From assembly GCF_004210375.1 (NCBI RefSeq), contig NW_027467782.1:20253276-20317275 (forward strand): 64,000 nt of DNA, read 5' to 3'. Below are positions 1 through 10,715 of this stretch, in pieces; the stretch's first letter is position 1, and the number at the start of each line of letters is the position of its first letter. The notes below the pieces were generated by a model. The model was not told the origin of the DNA. It searched no databases and worked only from the letters and a program-made list of their open reading frames with translations. The translations under genes and the position numbers were made by a program. Source of the DNA: Tachypleus tridentatus. Its lineage: Eukaryota; Arthropoda; Merostomata; Xiphosura; Limulidae.

Positions 1-1601
1 TTCAAAGTTTCTTTGATGTCCTCTGAAAGATCTTTTGTCCTGCGTGAGACAGTAAAGCGGGAAAGGCTAGTTTGCTCCACCAAATATTTTTTCTCTGGAC
101 ATGCATATTCTGTGAATATTGTTAAACAATTTTTAATAAATTCTCCATCACTGAAAGGCTTTCCCTTTTCTGCCATACATTCACAAAGCTTAAAACTCAG
201 TTTTGTCACCAGTTCTGAATTTTTCTTGAAAGTGGTAAAAACACCTTGTTGCTTTTCAATGGATGTTTTTAAATGTTCAATTTTGTCCTTTCATGCCTGA
301 CCAACAATTTTATCAAACTGGGAGGAGTGCTTAGTTTCGTAATGTCGCTTAATATTGTACTCTTTCATGACTGCAATTGTAGTTTGACAGACGAGGCAGA
401 CAACACCTTGATTATGTGGGACAACAAGATATTTTGTGCACCATTCACTGTTGAATAACCTTCCCTCATCATCAATTTTTCGTTTCTTAACTGCTGACAT
501 TTTACTAGCCCTGAAATCAAAACAAAAATTATTCTCACGAAAATAGCAAAGTAGAAAAAAACATAGAATTTATTTACACATGGAACCTCTTATGGACAGA
601 AACACATATTTCTAAATTGGCATCCCGATCATAGCCTTCCGGTACTTAAATTAATTGAGAATAGCAAAATACAGTGTGACCTCGCCTATTCGCGGTTCGC
701 CATTCGCGGCCCCGCATATTCGCGGGTTATGCGCGAACTGCGTTTTTGTAGGTCACAGAGACTGAAAGGGCTTTTCGAGGAGATTTCTGTTGTATTTACT
801 CAATCAAGCCGTTTTATCAATTGTCGTCTTCACCAAACAAGATTGGACTGCTATTGGCTGACTGCCTCCAGCTTCCCCAACAACGCAAACGGCAAAGCAC
901 AACCCGGTAACGCACGGTACAATTTAGTGAAATACATAACAGTATGCAATATTGCTACATTATTACTGCATCAATGAGTATAAGTATCATTAGTGTTTGG
1001 GAAGCATTTCATATAGTATATAATCGCATACATATACGTTTTAAAACTGCGTCCAATATTCGCGGTTTTTCGCTATTCGCGGGAGGGTAAAGAACGTAAC
1101 CCCCGCGAATAACGAGGTCACACTGTACATAGAATCAGATGCATCTGAAAGCAAAAATTTTAATAAATTCAGTAAAGTCACAACAATATGCTAAATAATA
1201 ATCAATTTACCTTCAATCTCTTGTAGTAACTGTAAAGGTAATAAAATTTTCACCAATAATGAATGACGGACAGCAGAGGTTAGGAAAATTGTCGCCAGCG
1301 GGCGAAGGTGAGGTTCAGGACATGACGTTGAGTCGTAGACAATAGTGCTAGTGCACGTCACCTATTCATGCCCTAAGGAGGCCGACCAATCGAATTCGGC
1401 CTGCTCCTCTCTAGCAAAGATAATTTTAGAAGTTTGTCCAGTCGAAGCCTGGGAATCCCGTAGGATCGATGCTCTTTAAAAATATTCCATTTGCGTTGGA
1501 TTACAGATCAGGCCACATGGTTAGATTACAACAACTAGGGCCACACTAAATGGCTTGGCGGGTCGGGTTGTGGCCCGCGGGCCGCCTGTTGCACACCCCT
1601 G
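1..1601 (-). mobile_element. hAT DNA transposon, 5' half (BED finger and transposase N-terminus), cut by window edge
   Basis: The minus strand from 500 down encodes a hAT-type transposase N-terminus. It opens with a BED/C2H2-like finger (CLVC ... HYETKH) and continues past one in-frame TGA at 293-291 in the same frame to the window edge, with the residues CMAEKGKPF, CPEKK and SLSRFTVSRR that are typical of ZBED/GTF2IRD2-like hAT transposases. The outer 5' end is at 1601: read on the minus strand it begins CAGGGGTGTGC, followed inward by a GC-rich stretch typical of this hAT type. Just outside lies CTCTAGAG (1602-1609), a good match to the hAT 8-bp target preference. The 5' non-coding part is interrupted by a pogo-type MITE at 672-1125. 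Only about 165 codons are inside the window, so whether the rest is intact is unknown. The single nonsense codon is the only break I see. Confidence 0.8.
672..1125. mobile_element. pogo/Tigger-type MITE nested in the hAT element
   Basis: The element starts CAGTGTGACCTCGCC and ends GCGAATAACGAGGTCACACTG read to its edge, giving terminal inverted repeats of about 24 bp with few mismatches. It is flanked by TA on both sides (670-671 and 1126-1127), the TA target duplication of the Tc1/mariner/pogo superfamily. The CAGTG start and the CG-rich 'TTCGCGG' repeat close to each end are typical of pogo/Tigger relatives. The 82-codon open frame inside has no transposase similarity that I can see, so this is a non-autonomous element. 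Its lying inside the hAT 5' region shows that it inserted later. Confidence 0.8.
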
Positions 1602-1642
1602 CTCTAGAGTATCACACAATCTTACAATTTGTCTTTAGTCAC

Positions 1643-1828
1643 TGCTACACGAGGGCTATTTGCGCTAGTCGTCCCTAATGTTGCAGAAAGACCAGATGGA
1701 AGGCAAGTAGTCATCGCTACCAACCGCCAAGTCTTGGTCTACTATTTTATTCTCGAATATTGGGATTGACTGTGACATTAGAATGCCCACATGGCTAAAA
1801 GGTCGATCATGTTTGGTGTGGCGTGGAG
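1643..1828 (-). mobile_element. SINE family A, old diverged copy
   Basis: In reverse orientation this segment follows the SINE A tail and body (GAGGGCTAT, GCTAGTCGTCCCTAAT, CATGTTTGG) with many substitutions. The tRNA-like head is missing or unrecognisable. No target duplication was found. Confidence 0.75.
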
Positions 1829-1829
1829 A

Positions 1830-3017
1830 AGTACACCGGACTTTTGTACCATTTGCTAGTGTTACGATAACTGTATTTATATATACACATATATACGTAT
1901 ATACATAGATGTAGACGGACGGGAATTTAAATAGAGATGTTATTGGTTTTTTTTTTTTTATGTAAACACTGTCTTCTCGGTCAACGTTGTACGAATATTG
2001 ATGATAAAGCTACGTATGGATAATTCCACAGAAACCGCGCATGTCAGGTAGATATTAATGATTGTCTGATTTAATAACAAGCTCAGCGATGGTAGAAACT
2101 ATTTTGATTTTTGAAGAAAAATAATCATATGAGTATCTAGAAAACTATGGGAAAATATCAGTATATTTAGTGAAGTATTTGTTGTATTTTTACTTTATAA
2201 GCAATTGTATTTTTTTTAAGAGTAGTAACACAGAAATTCAAAAATGTTTTGGTGTTTGTCCGATTATGAATTATTTAGATTTCTATTGATTACTTCAATG
2301 ACCACTCCTCCACATATTTCACACCTGAACATTGATAATAAAACTGTAAACAGTTTCAGGTTTGATTTGTTTTCTTTTAACCAATAGCTTAATTTTTTTG
2401 ATGTACTTCTAAACATTAGAATTCCCAGATGTTGAGTGATTTATAGAACTGTGTATTCTTAAAAAAGCTCATTACCTTATTACAATAAAAGTTATATCAG
2501 GCTGTGACTGTTATACAAGATTAAATATTAAAATAAATAGATAGAGCTTAAAGGATTTACCGGAGTTTTCAAAATCTACAAAATAAAAATTAGTCGTAGA
2601 ATCACTAGAAACAAAAGTCCACGAAACGTATTAGGGATTTTATTGTAAAGAACTGTAAACAGCTTTCCAAAGGAAAATAAATGTCAGAAGAGAATAAATA
2701 ACTGTTTTATAGGAAAGTCATCAAAGCTACTGCGCTTCTTTTCCGTTTACTCGGAATCACTTATCTTCTGCATCAGTCCTCATGACGATACTCACCTACA
2801 GAGGGAGCACATGGTAACTAACGCCTTGTTGTAGTCCTCCAAGTAAGCATTTCAAGTCTGATTTTATATGAACGGGGAAAACAGGAAAATGTGTGTGTGG
2901 TTCTTACTGGCCATAAATCTGTTATTTTCACATCGCTTCCAAGTCCTCGACAGTGCTGGATATTAAACCTTACGGTCCGTCCAGTTACTATTATTTCTGT
3001 ATCTTACACAGTTAGGA
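1830..3017. other. AT-rich non-coding stretch
   Basis: Contains a short TA/TATG-rich run near 1870-1910 and a T-run near 1950. No gene, RNA or recognisable transposon was seen on either strand. Confidence 0.6.
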
Positions 3018-3255
3018 ACTGGCATGGCCTAGCGCGTTAAGGCGTGTGGGTCGCGCCAAACATGCTCGCCCTCCCAGCCGTGGGGGCGTTATAATGTGAC
3101 GGTCAATCCCACTATTCGTTGGTAAAAGAGTAGCCCAAGAGTTGGCGGTGGGTGGTGATGACTAGCTACCTTCCCTCTAGTCTTACACTGCTAAATTAGG
3201 GACGGCTAGCACAGATAGCCCTCGAGTAGCTTTGTGCGAAATTCAAAAAACAAAC
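3018..3255 (+). mobile_element. SINE family A, head internally deleted
   Basis: The first part of the tRNA-like head (CTGGCATGGCC) is followed directly by TCGCGCCAAACATGCTCGCC, so about 28 bp that carry the anticodon-like region and B box are missing. The body and tail are otherwise close to the family consensus, ending in the A/C-rich AAACAAAC tail. Loss of the B box should make the copy transcriptionally dead. Confidence 0.85.
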
Positions 3256-3599
3256 TATTGAAATCTTACAAAAAATCAAATATATCATAGAAAAACCCCA
3301 AATAAAATGTTTAAAACAAACTATAAATGAACTGAATCCTCGCAGCAAACATACAGGTTTAACTGCCTCTGAAGATTACAACTTTCGTGAATACAAAAAA
3401 AAAGCGCCAACTGCAAAGGCTTAACTATCAACTGGAGGCTAGGCAGAGGGCAGGAAAATCTTTGCTGTCAGTAAAAAAAAAAAAAAAAAAAGGTCCAGAA
3501 ACTGTAAAGAATAATATAAACCAATTTGTGAACTTTCAACTTTGTAAACCTCATACTATCACCCTAAATAAATGTGTAAACTATGTAATTCCTTAAAAT
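3253..3599 (+). pseudogene. coding-like fragment of unknown family, joined across an A-run
   Basis: From about 3253 the plus strand is open for about 55 codons with non-repetitive, protein-like content, including INELNPRSKHTG and SEDYNFREY. At the A9 run near 3396-3404 the likely reading moves to another frame, which continues RQLQRLNYQLEARQRAGKSL before an 18-20 nt A-run coding poly-lysine, and stays open to 3596. The phase change at a homopolymer suggests either a decayed gene or retrocopy, or a base-call length error. I do not recognise the protein: it is lysine-rich and could be helical. It begins immediately at the 3' tail of the SINE at 3018-3255, so its true 5' limit is unclear. It is not certain that this was ever a gene. 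Confidence 0.35.
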
Positions 3600-4694
3600 C
3601 CTTAAAAGGCCTGACAAATATTGAAAAAAGTGTCTGGGCGCATTGGACCACAGTATTATCTTACCAATTTTACGTGATGAAATATAGAATTCACAAGTTT
3701 GGGTGAGTTTTCTATGTGAATGAAGATAATATTCAATAGAAAGAAGTTCAAAATTTGAAGGAAACAAGAACAACAAAAGACATTAAAAAGTGTCAGTCTT
3801 TATCATTACCAAAACAACCTTAATCAATCAAAGGTGTAAGGAAAGTGTAGTGAGTGTTTAAAATAATACCATAATTTACACCTAGAAGAAAGCATTGAAC
3901 GTTGAAAGTAAACCATGGAATGCTTTGGGGGAAGGAAAACAGTGGCACTGTTTAATCCATTAAGGGCTTCTTAAAGCGTTAAAAATAGAGAAAGTATAGA
4001 TGGATTAGAAGTAAGAAAAGATAGGTTAACACCACTCTTGGCTTACGCACGAACAACATGGCAACAAAACTCAAACTTTTGTTTGTTTGTTGTTAAGCAC
4101 ATAACTACCCATCTAGCTGCAAATGTCCACTATACGTTTCGAAACCAGGTTTCTTGAGTATTAATTCTGCAGGCATACTGCTGTGTCAATGGTTGACTTG
4201 AAACGTTTTAATTCACATGAATACAAAATAGGTAAATTACATACTGAACTAGAAATGTATTAACACCACAAAGGCACAGAGAATAAAGACAAATTACAAT
4301 ATGTAGCAAAATGCTTTAGGTTCACAGTCAGTGAGCAGTATTGTTCCTAATAACTGTGCAAAAGGTATGGAAATAATTTTTATACTTTAGAAATTTGGGA
4401 AACTTGTAAGACAGATAAAATGAAAAAGGGAAAATACTGAGAAGTAAAAGAAGAATTGAGAGCGAAGTTAGGAAGTAGAAAATGGTAAAAGAAACTGTAT
4501 ATTGACCATCGTCACTGAAGATGCGCTGTTATGGTATTGCTGTCAAAACAGTCAGAATAGAAAAACGAATACTATTAGGAGACTTGATTGAAGGTATGGA
4601 GAAATTATTTTATTATTTGTAAAAATGTTTACTCCATCTTCACTTTCTGATAAATAGAATATAACAATATTCTTCAGGTTAAGCAGTTCCCCTT
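3600..4694. other. non-coding stretch
   Basis: No gene or repeat was recognised between the coding-like fragment and the next SINE. Open frames here are short and have no features. Confidence 0.55.
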
Positions 4695-4706
4695 GTATGA
4701 CAACTC

Positions 4707-4988
4707 TTGGCCTGGCATGGCCAAGCGCGTAAGGCGTGCGACTCGTAATCCGAGGGTCGCGGGTTCGAGCCCGCGTCGCGCTAAACATGCTCGCCCTCCC
4801 AGCCGTGGGGGTGTATAATGTGACGGTCAATCCCACTATTCGTTGGTAAAAGAGTAGCCCAAGAGTTGGCGGTGGGTGGTGATGACTAGTTGCCTTCCCT
4901 CTAGTCTTACACTGCTAAATTAGGGACGACTAGCACAGATAGCCCTCGAGTAGCTTTGTGCGAAATTCCAAAAACAAACAAACAAACA
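4707..4988 (+). mobile_element. SINE family A, full length, young
   Basis: Complete copy with a tRNA-like head containing A-box-like TGGCCAAGCGCG and B-box GGGTTCGAGCCCG, the family body, the shared tail (GTAGCTTTGTGCGAAATTC) and a (CAAA)n end. It is flanked by a perfect 12-bp target duplication GTATGACAACTC at 4695-4706 and 4989-5000. The CGT in the anticodon-like position points to a Thr- or Met-like tRNA ancestor. The body matches no domain that I can name. Confidence 0.95.
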
Positions 4989-5149
4989 GTATGACAACTC
5001 AGCATGGCCAAATGGTTATGACGTCATACTTCAGTTGTTGTTCATCCTGTACTTTATATATAATCTGAATTCAATAGTTTGAACAGTTTAGTATTGTTTT
5101 TGGTTACCATCGCACATAATAATGACTACGGAAATAATGTACGATAGAT

Positions 5150-5372
5150 TAGTTGTTGTTCATTCTGAAGGTCATATCTCATTGTGTCAGGTTCATACTG
5201 ATTCTCACTTGTTTTTCATCCTGTACTACATATCTCAATGTGTCAGGTTCTAACTGCTCTTTAGCTGTTGTTCATCCTGTACTACACATCTCAATCTACC
5301 AGGTTATAACTGACCCTTAGTTGTTGTTCATCCTGTACTACATATCTCAATCTACCAGGTTCTAACTGATCC
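5150..5372. repeat. 56-bp tandem repeat, 4 copies
   Basis: The phrase TTCATCCTGTACTACA recurs at exact 56-bp steps (5159, 5215, 5271, 5327), each time followed by a CTCAAT..AGGTT segment. The first copy is the most diverged, and a related partial copy lies near 5034. Confidence 0.9.
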
Positions 5373-5565
5373 TGGTAATGCCCCTATACTAGGAGAACAG
5401 AATTCAACCACATAACCAAGTAAATAGAACAAAGAAGCAAGTTCTCTGGATTTTACATCGAATTAGATCAAATGTATTTCAGATATTGTCACATTTACAA
5501 ACCCTTATTGGCTGCTGTAACGCAGCTAAATAATAGATGTAATTAAATGGTAACACGTGAGGCAG

Positions 5566-6209
5566 TAAAGTAAAGGTTGATCCGAAGGACTGTAGCACCA
5601 TACATGATCAGAATATTGAAACAAGCTGTGTACATATATGTACATGTTGTCATTCGGAGTAAAGAAGACAACCATCAACGGTTCAACAAGAAATTGATAG
5701 AGTAAAGGTTGATCTGAAGGACTGTAGCACCATACATGATCAGAATATTGAAACAAGCTGTGTACATACATGTAGATGTTGTCATTCGGAGTAAAGAAGA
5801 CAACCATCAACTGTTCAACAAGAAATTGATAGACTAAAGGTTGATCTGAAGGACTGTAGCACCATACATGATCAGAATATTGGAACAAGCTGTGTACATA
5901 TATGTACATGTTGTCATTCGGAGTAAAGAAGACAACCATCAACGGTTCAACAAGAAATTGATAGAGTAAAGGTTGATCTGAAGGACTGTAGCACCATACA
6001 TGATCAGAATATTGAAACAAGCTGTGTACATACATGTAGATGTTGTCATTCGGAGTAAAGAAGACAACCATCAACTGTTCAACAAGAAATTGATAGAGTA
6101 AAGGTTGATCTGAAGGACTGTAGCACCATACATGATCAGAATATTGGAACAAGCTGTGTACATATATGAAGATGTTGTCATTCGGAGTAAAAGACAACCA
6201 TCAACTTTT
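5566..6209. repeat. 132-bp minisatellite, 5 copies, dimeric pattern
   Basis: Repeat starts fall at 5577, 5709, 5841, 5973 and 6105, exactly 132 bp apart. Units 1 and 3 share TATATGTACATG and CAACGGTTC, while units 2 and 4 share ACATGTAGATG and CAACTGTTC, so the array is an A-B-A-B-A' series with a 264-bp higher-order unit. Because 132 is a multiple of three, a long minus-strand frame stays open through the array. On the plus strand each unit reads as a short heptad-like peptide (QQEIDRLKVDLKDC) before a stop. Confidence 0.95.
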
Positions 6210-6639
6210 CAACAACAAACAAACTGTGTGATTAAACCATATCTTATTAAGTTGGTTAATCAATTGTCAAAATTTAAATGGGACGATGATTCAATGTGAC
6301 ATGTTACAAAGAACGTTATCATGTTTATGTAAAAATCAAGTCCATATATGAAGTTTGAAAGAAAAGTATTAAAGTACTTTTGTTGTAAGGTTATGTCTTA
6401 GTATGTAGTTAATAAGTAAATACATGTGTACTTTTGTAGGGTTAAACATCAATTTATGGTTACGTTAAGAAGTGGTAATAAAAGTACTTATGTAAGTATT
6501 TGGTATTTTCAATTTTGATGACATCTTTTGCAATACATGGGCGAAAGAACTAAAACAGATCCCCAAAACTTTAGCCATAGTCACTGGCTTGTAAATGATT
6601 ACTAGATGAAGGACAGCCAGATAGTAGTAACCGCTCTCT
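6210..6639. other. non-coding stretch
   Basis: AT-rich sequence with a few short similar phrases (GTACTTTTGT, GTACTTATGT) but no gene or element recognised. Confidence 0.5.
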
Positions 6640-6649
6640 ATTCAGTTAC

Positions 6650-7004
6650 GTGCCCGGCATGGCCGAGCGCGTTAGGCGTGCGACTCGTAATCCGAGGGTC
6701 GCGGGTTCGCATCCCAGTTGCGCTAAACATGCTCGCCCTTTCAGCCGTGGGGGCGTTATAATGTTACGGTCAATCCCACTATTCGTTGGTAAAGAGTAAC
6801 CCATGGGTGGTGATGACTAGCTGCCTTCCCTCTAGTCTTACACTGCAAAATTAGGGACGGTTAAGGATTCTCTACCTGGTTGGGGGTTGTGCAGTGTGCT
6901 AACAATTTACTCACTTAAAAAACCAGCCTGTTAATGAATTCGCAAGAGATTGCGGCCCTATGTTCCTTCATGGAATCGAGAGGCATAATAATAATAATAA
7001 TAAA
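6650..7004 (+). mobile_element. chimeric SINE: family A head and body with a different tail ending in (TAA)n
   Basis: A normal SINE A head and body run from 6652 to about 6862, but the usual tail is replaced by about 140 bp of unrelated sequence that ends in an (ATA/TAA) repeat at 6985-7004. The whole unit, head to (TAA)n, is bounded by a perfect 10-bp duplication ATTCAGTTAC (6640-6649 and 7005-7014), so it inserted as one piece and is not two adjacent repeats. Part of the body (the CAAGAGTTGGCGG segment) is missing. The new tail probably matches the 3' end of another LINE, whose family I cannot name. Confidence 0.85.
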
Positions 7005-7014
7005 ATTCAGTTAC

Positions 7015-8257
7015 TCTTAACCGAATATTGTGATTGTATGTTTCTATCAAAACGTATCACAATTGGAGTTTTCAGCATTCAGTAGTATATCGCAACATGA
7101 ATCTTGAATCTTCCAATGCACAAGCTGATCTCTAGGTCGCACCCGGCCCGACCTTATGCAGGAGTAAGTACGACTGTACGAGTAACATGTGAATATTCAA
7201 ATATTTAGAGCTAAAAGATTAATAGTGGTCTAAAAGTATCTGTAATTTCGATCTGAACATTTTATTAAAAGTTTTATCTAGTGAGACAATTCATCATTTT
7301 ATAAACAAAATCAGAGAATTAATTTACGTGTGTCTGTTTCGATCATAGTTTCATTTGATATGCAACTTATAATATAAAACAAAAAATGAAATATCATATG
7401 CATATAATGAACAAACTACTGATAATATGAAATATTTTAGGTTTAACATCACACAATACACACGCTGTTTCGAAAAACATAACTTCAGCGGAAAAAAACA
7501 AAGTCACATGTATATTTTGAAACGTATTTTTAAACAAAGTTAACACAGAAACTTTTAATAGTAACCTTATAAAATTAGGTTATTATAATTATTTTATACC
7601 TTCTGTGTTCCATGATTCAACTTTATTGTCTCTTTCTCGACGCGAACAGAAGGGTCTAAGTCCGACTCACTTCTATAAAATTTCGGCTTTCTTAAAAGAT
7701 GCGTTGTAAACATAAACCGAAGGTGACAAAAAATAATAACTTATTGTATTAATGAACAAAGTTAACTTATTTTTTAACAATGAATATAAACTTTGTAAAT
7801 AAAAATTGTTTTTAAGAAAAAAAAAAGGTTAGTAAAAATGGACAATTTTAATAATGTACAGTTAACAAAAATTTGATTATGAAGTAGCAATATTACAACT
7901 TAATATATGTGTGTATATATATATATATTATTTAAGTGCAAGTTAGTTTTCATACAAGTTGAAAAACATGTGATAAACCAAGCAGCCTGTTGATACTTAA
8001 AACTTTATTTAGTGTTTACTTTATCTTGTTTTAAGAGAATAAAACTCTTTACATTAACAATTACTATTATGTGAACTTCGTTTTCAAGCTGGCAAAGCAC
8101 AATTATAATTAATTACACTTGTTATAAGACGTTAGTATTAGATCTATTGTATTTTGTAACACTACATTTTTATTCGGTCTTTGGGGGGGTTTGAAGGAGA
8201 AAAATAGTGTATAACAGTATTTTAACCTCATTAAATGTAAATAACATTTCTCTGTGT
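7015..8257. other. AT-rich non-coding stretch with a (TA)n run
   Basis: Holds a (TA)n microsatellite near 7906-7930. No gene or transposon recognised. Confidence 0.6.
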
Positions 8258-8368
8258 GTGTTCTTATAGCAAAACCACCTCGGGCTGTCAGCTGTGTCCA
8301 CCGAGGAGAACCGAAACCCTGATTTTAGTTTTCTAAATCCGAAAATTTACCGCTGTCCCAATGAGGGA
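8258..8368 (-). mobile_element. SINE family C, short tRNA-headed SINE
   Basis: Read on the minus strand: a head GACAGCGGTAAA, then CTAAAATCAGGG with B-box-like GTTTCGGTTCTCC, then CTCGGTGGACACAGC and a tail with GCCCGAGGTGG and TTTTGCTATAAG. The tail resembles the tails of families A and B (agatagccc...gtagctttgtg), although the head is different. A second, more decayed copy lies at 61737-61820. Confidence 0.55.
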
Positions 8369-9221
8369 AAGTGACATTTCTGATTGAAATGGATTGAAAT
8401 ACACAAACTATTGAACAACATTGGAGGTCATATTTCTGACAGAGATGATTATTAGAAGTCTGTCAAACAGTAACTACCTTTCTAAATGTCTATCATTTAA
8501 TATGGAAATGATAACTCGTATTCTCACCGAAATATCATGTCGCTTTACATTTTATGTATATAAAATTTAAAAAAAATATTTTTCTCTATTCACTGTTCCA
8601 CCTTCTAAATTAACAAAGTGTCATAGAACTACCCTGATTTATTTCTCAGAGTATCAGTGTCAAGTATTTATAATCGAACAGCTGCTTTGACCTCATTCCG
8701 ACTCAGTTGACCAGAATAACAAACTAATAGTTCTAATTTTGAAGAATGATTTAAAGTATAATATGTGAAAGAATGGAACAGTTTTTAATGGTAACATTCA
8801 ACTAACTAATGTGATTAATTATTCCATTTTTGTAGCTCTTGTGTTAAGATTTAAAATATATATTTTTGTAGTTCTTGCTGTAATAAGTTAGTGGTAATAA
8901 TTTTAAAGATTCTGAAGTGGACAGGGAGAGTGTTGACAATCTAGTTTTGTAGGTGTCTGCAACTTTCTAAAATACAATTTATTTACATTTTCTATTGTGA
9001 ATTATAAGTCGAATGGTGACGATTGACAATACGCGTAGGTCACTTTCATTGGTGTCTTCTGAAAACAACTTGGACGAGCATAACGAATAGAAATACACTA
9101 ACAATAACAATATAAAAAATGAAATAACGACAAACTTTAAAGAAATTATCCACAGGTATAGCTCAATTGAATCTTTAAAATCATAAAGCAAACTAAAATT
9201 CACATTTTCCCTTAAAGTTTT
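8369..9221. other. non-coding stretch
   Basis: No element recognised. A 74-codon minus-strand open frame at 8979-9203 is leucine/isoleucine-rich, with no start context or similarity that would support a gene. Confidence 0.5.
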
Positions 9222-9232
9222 CTTTCAGAGAC

Positions 9233-9526
9233 TTGTTTATTTGTTTTTGTTGTTTATTTGTTTTTGAATTTCGCACAAAGCTACTCGAGGGCTATCTGTG
9301 CTAGCCGTCCCTAATTTAGCAGTGTAAGACTAGAGGGAAGGCAGCTAGTCATCACCACCCACCGCCAACTCTTGGGCTACTCTTTTACCAACGAATAGTG
9401 GGATTGACCGTCACATTATACACCCCCCACGGCTGGGAGGGCGAGCATGTTTAGCGCGACGCGGGCGCGAACCCGCGACCCTCGGATTACGAGTCGCACG
9501 CCTTACGCGCTCGGCCATGCCAGGCC
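9233..9526 (-). mobile_element. SINE family A, full length, young
   Basis: Complete reverse copy with tail, body, and head with A and B boxes, flanked by the 11-bp duplication CTTTCAGAGAC (9222-9232 and 9527-9537). The tail end carries a long T/G-rich stretch that corresponds to the variable (CAAA)n tail. Confidence 0.95.
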
Positions 9527-9537
9527 CTTTCAGAGAC

Positions 9538-10123
9538 AACTATTACTAATTCACACCAATAGATGACATTAAAGCATGAATATGTTATATTGCGATCAGT
9601 CGGATTACCCAGTTTAAAGGTGGAGCCTATGTACAGTACTATCTCTATTGCATTGAAAAGATCTCACGTGACATGCATGTAACTAACTCTTCCAACAATT
9701 GGTCAAGCTAATATTTAGGAATGCATACAATCCAAATATAGTATCCTATAACAAGTGAACTAATATTTTGGAATGGGAACAAGCCTATCATAACACCCAC
9801 GGAAATATCAAACTAGTAACAATAAAAATAATTGCCACTAATAAACATCACAGTCAGATTCCTGAGTCTCATGTTTATTAGTGATCTACAGAGAAATGTA
9901 CAGTAATATTTTATGTATGCTTGGTTTCATAACATTATGATCTGTATTATCTGAAGTATGAGTTTCGGTTTTATATATTTTGTAGCTTGTGTTGTTCTTT
10001 ATAATAGATATACTTTACATGCAAAATAAATATTATATCGTAAAGATAAAGTTATGTTATTGAATTACAAATTTTCTTAGCTGAGCATTAAAAAGAGAAA
10101 CTAAAAACTAAAATTATTTTCTG
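9538..10123. other. non-coding stretch
   Basis: Nothing recognised on either strand. Confidence 0.5.
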
Positions 10124-10136
10124 ATGTATGAGCCTA

Positions 10137-10409
10137 TGTTTGTTTTTAAATTTCGCACAAAGTTACTCGAGGGCTATCTGTGCTAGCCGTCCCTAATTTA
10201 GCAGTGTAAGACTAGAAGGAAGGCAGCTAGTCATCACCACCCACCGCTAACTCTTGGGCTACTCTTTTACCAACGAATAGTGGGATTGACCGTAACATTA
10301 TAACGCCCCCACAGCTGGGAGGGCTAGCATGTTTGGCGCGACTCGAGCGCGAACCCGCGACCCTCAGATTACGATGCGCACGCCTTAACGCGCTAGGCCA
10401 TGCGAGGCC
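10137..10409 (-). mobile_element. SINE family A, full length, young
   Basis: Complete reverse copy flanked by a perfect 13-bp duplication ATGTATGAGCCTA (10124-10136 and 10410-10422). The head ends GGCCTCGCATGGCC on the minus strand. The minus-strand open frame across it is only SINE sequence. Confidence 0.95.
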
Positions 10410-10589
10410 ATGTATGAGCCTACACAACTTCATCAGCACACAAGATACTGTACAGTCACTTTGAATATAATGAACTCGTATTTTTAGATGAACCTTGTAA
10501 TATAAATTCAAAACTCTTCAAGTGAAGAAAGTCAGTGCAAAATTCATTTCTCATAAAAATATTCTTGTCTGGTAAGCAATTATCAACAT

Positions 10590-10715
10590 AATCAGTGATG
10601 TCGAGAAACCCACTTGTTGAGAAATTTATATGCAAAAACGGCTCGTTTGGGTTGAGAAAATATTTTACATAGAAGAGCGAACAACGTTTCGACCTTCTTC
10701 GGTCATCGTCAGGTT
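10590..10715 (-). mobile_element. Penelope-like element, 3'-terminal fragment with hammerhead-like motif
   Basis: Shares its sequence with the 3' end of the Penelope-like element at 41920-44590: the terminal AATCAGTGATGTCGAGAAAC, the TATATGCAAAAACGGCTCG segment, and the motif that on the minus strand reads CTGACGA T GACC GAAGAA GGTC GAAACG. It lacks coding parts, as expected of a 5'-truncated copy or solo terminal repeat. Confidence 0.8.

Noticed and set aside
4707-4790. SINE heads as functional tRNA genes
   Set aside because: They continue into the SINE body, lack a pairing acceptor stem and occur in many copies; only the tRNA-Ala at 44661-44732 folds properly.
4552-4836. Open frames across SINEs (also 10227-10511, 16037-16371 and 38761-38970)
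   Set aside because: These frames are reverse or shifted readings of SINE or LINE sequence and end at element borders.
5526-6197. 223-codon minus-strand open frame of repeated 44-residue blocks
   Set aside because: It is the unavoidable result of a stop-free frame in a 132-bp tandem array. There is no promoter context and the peptide has no domain-like features.
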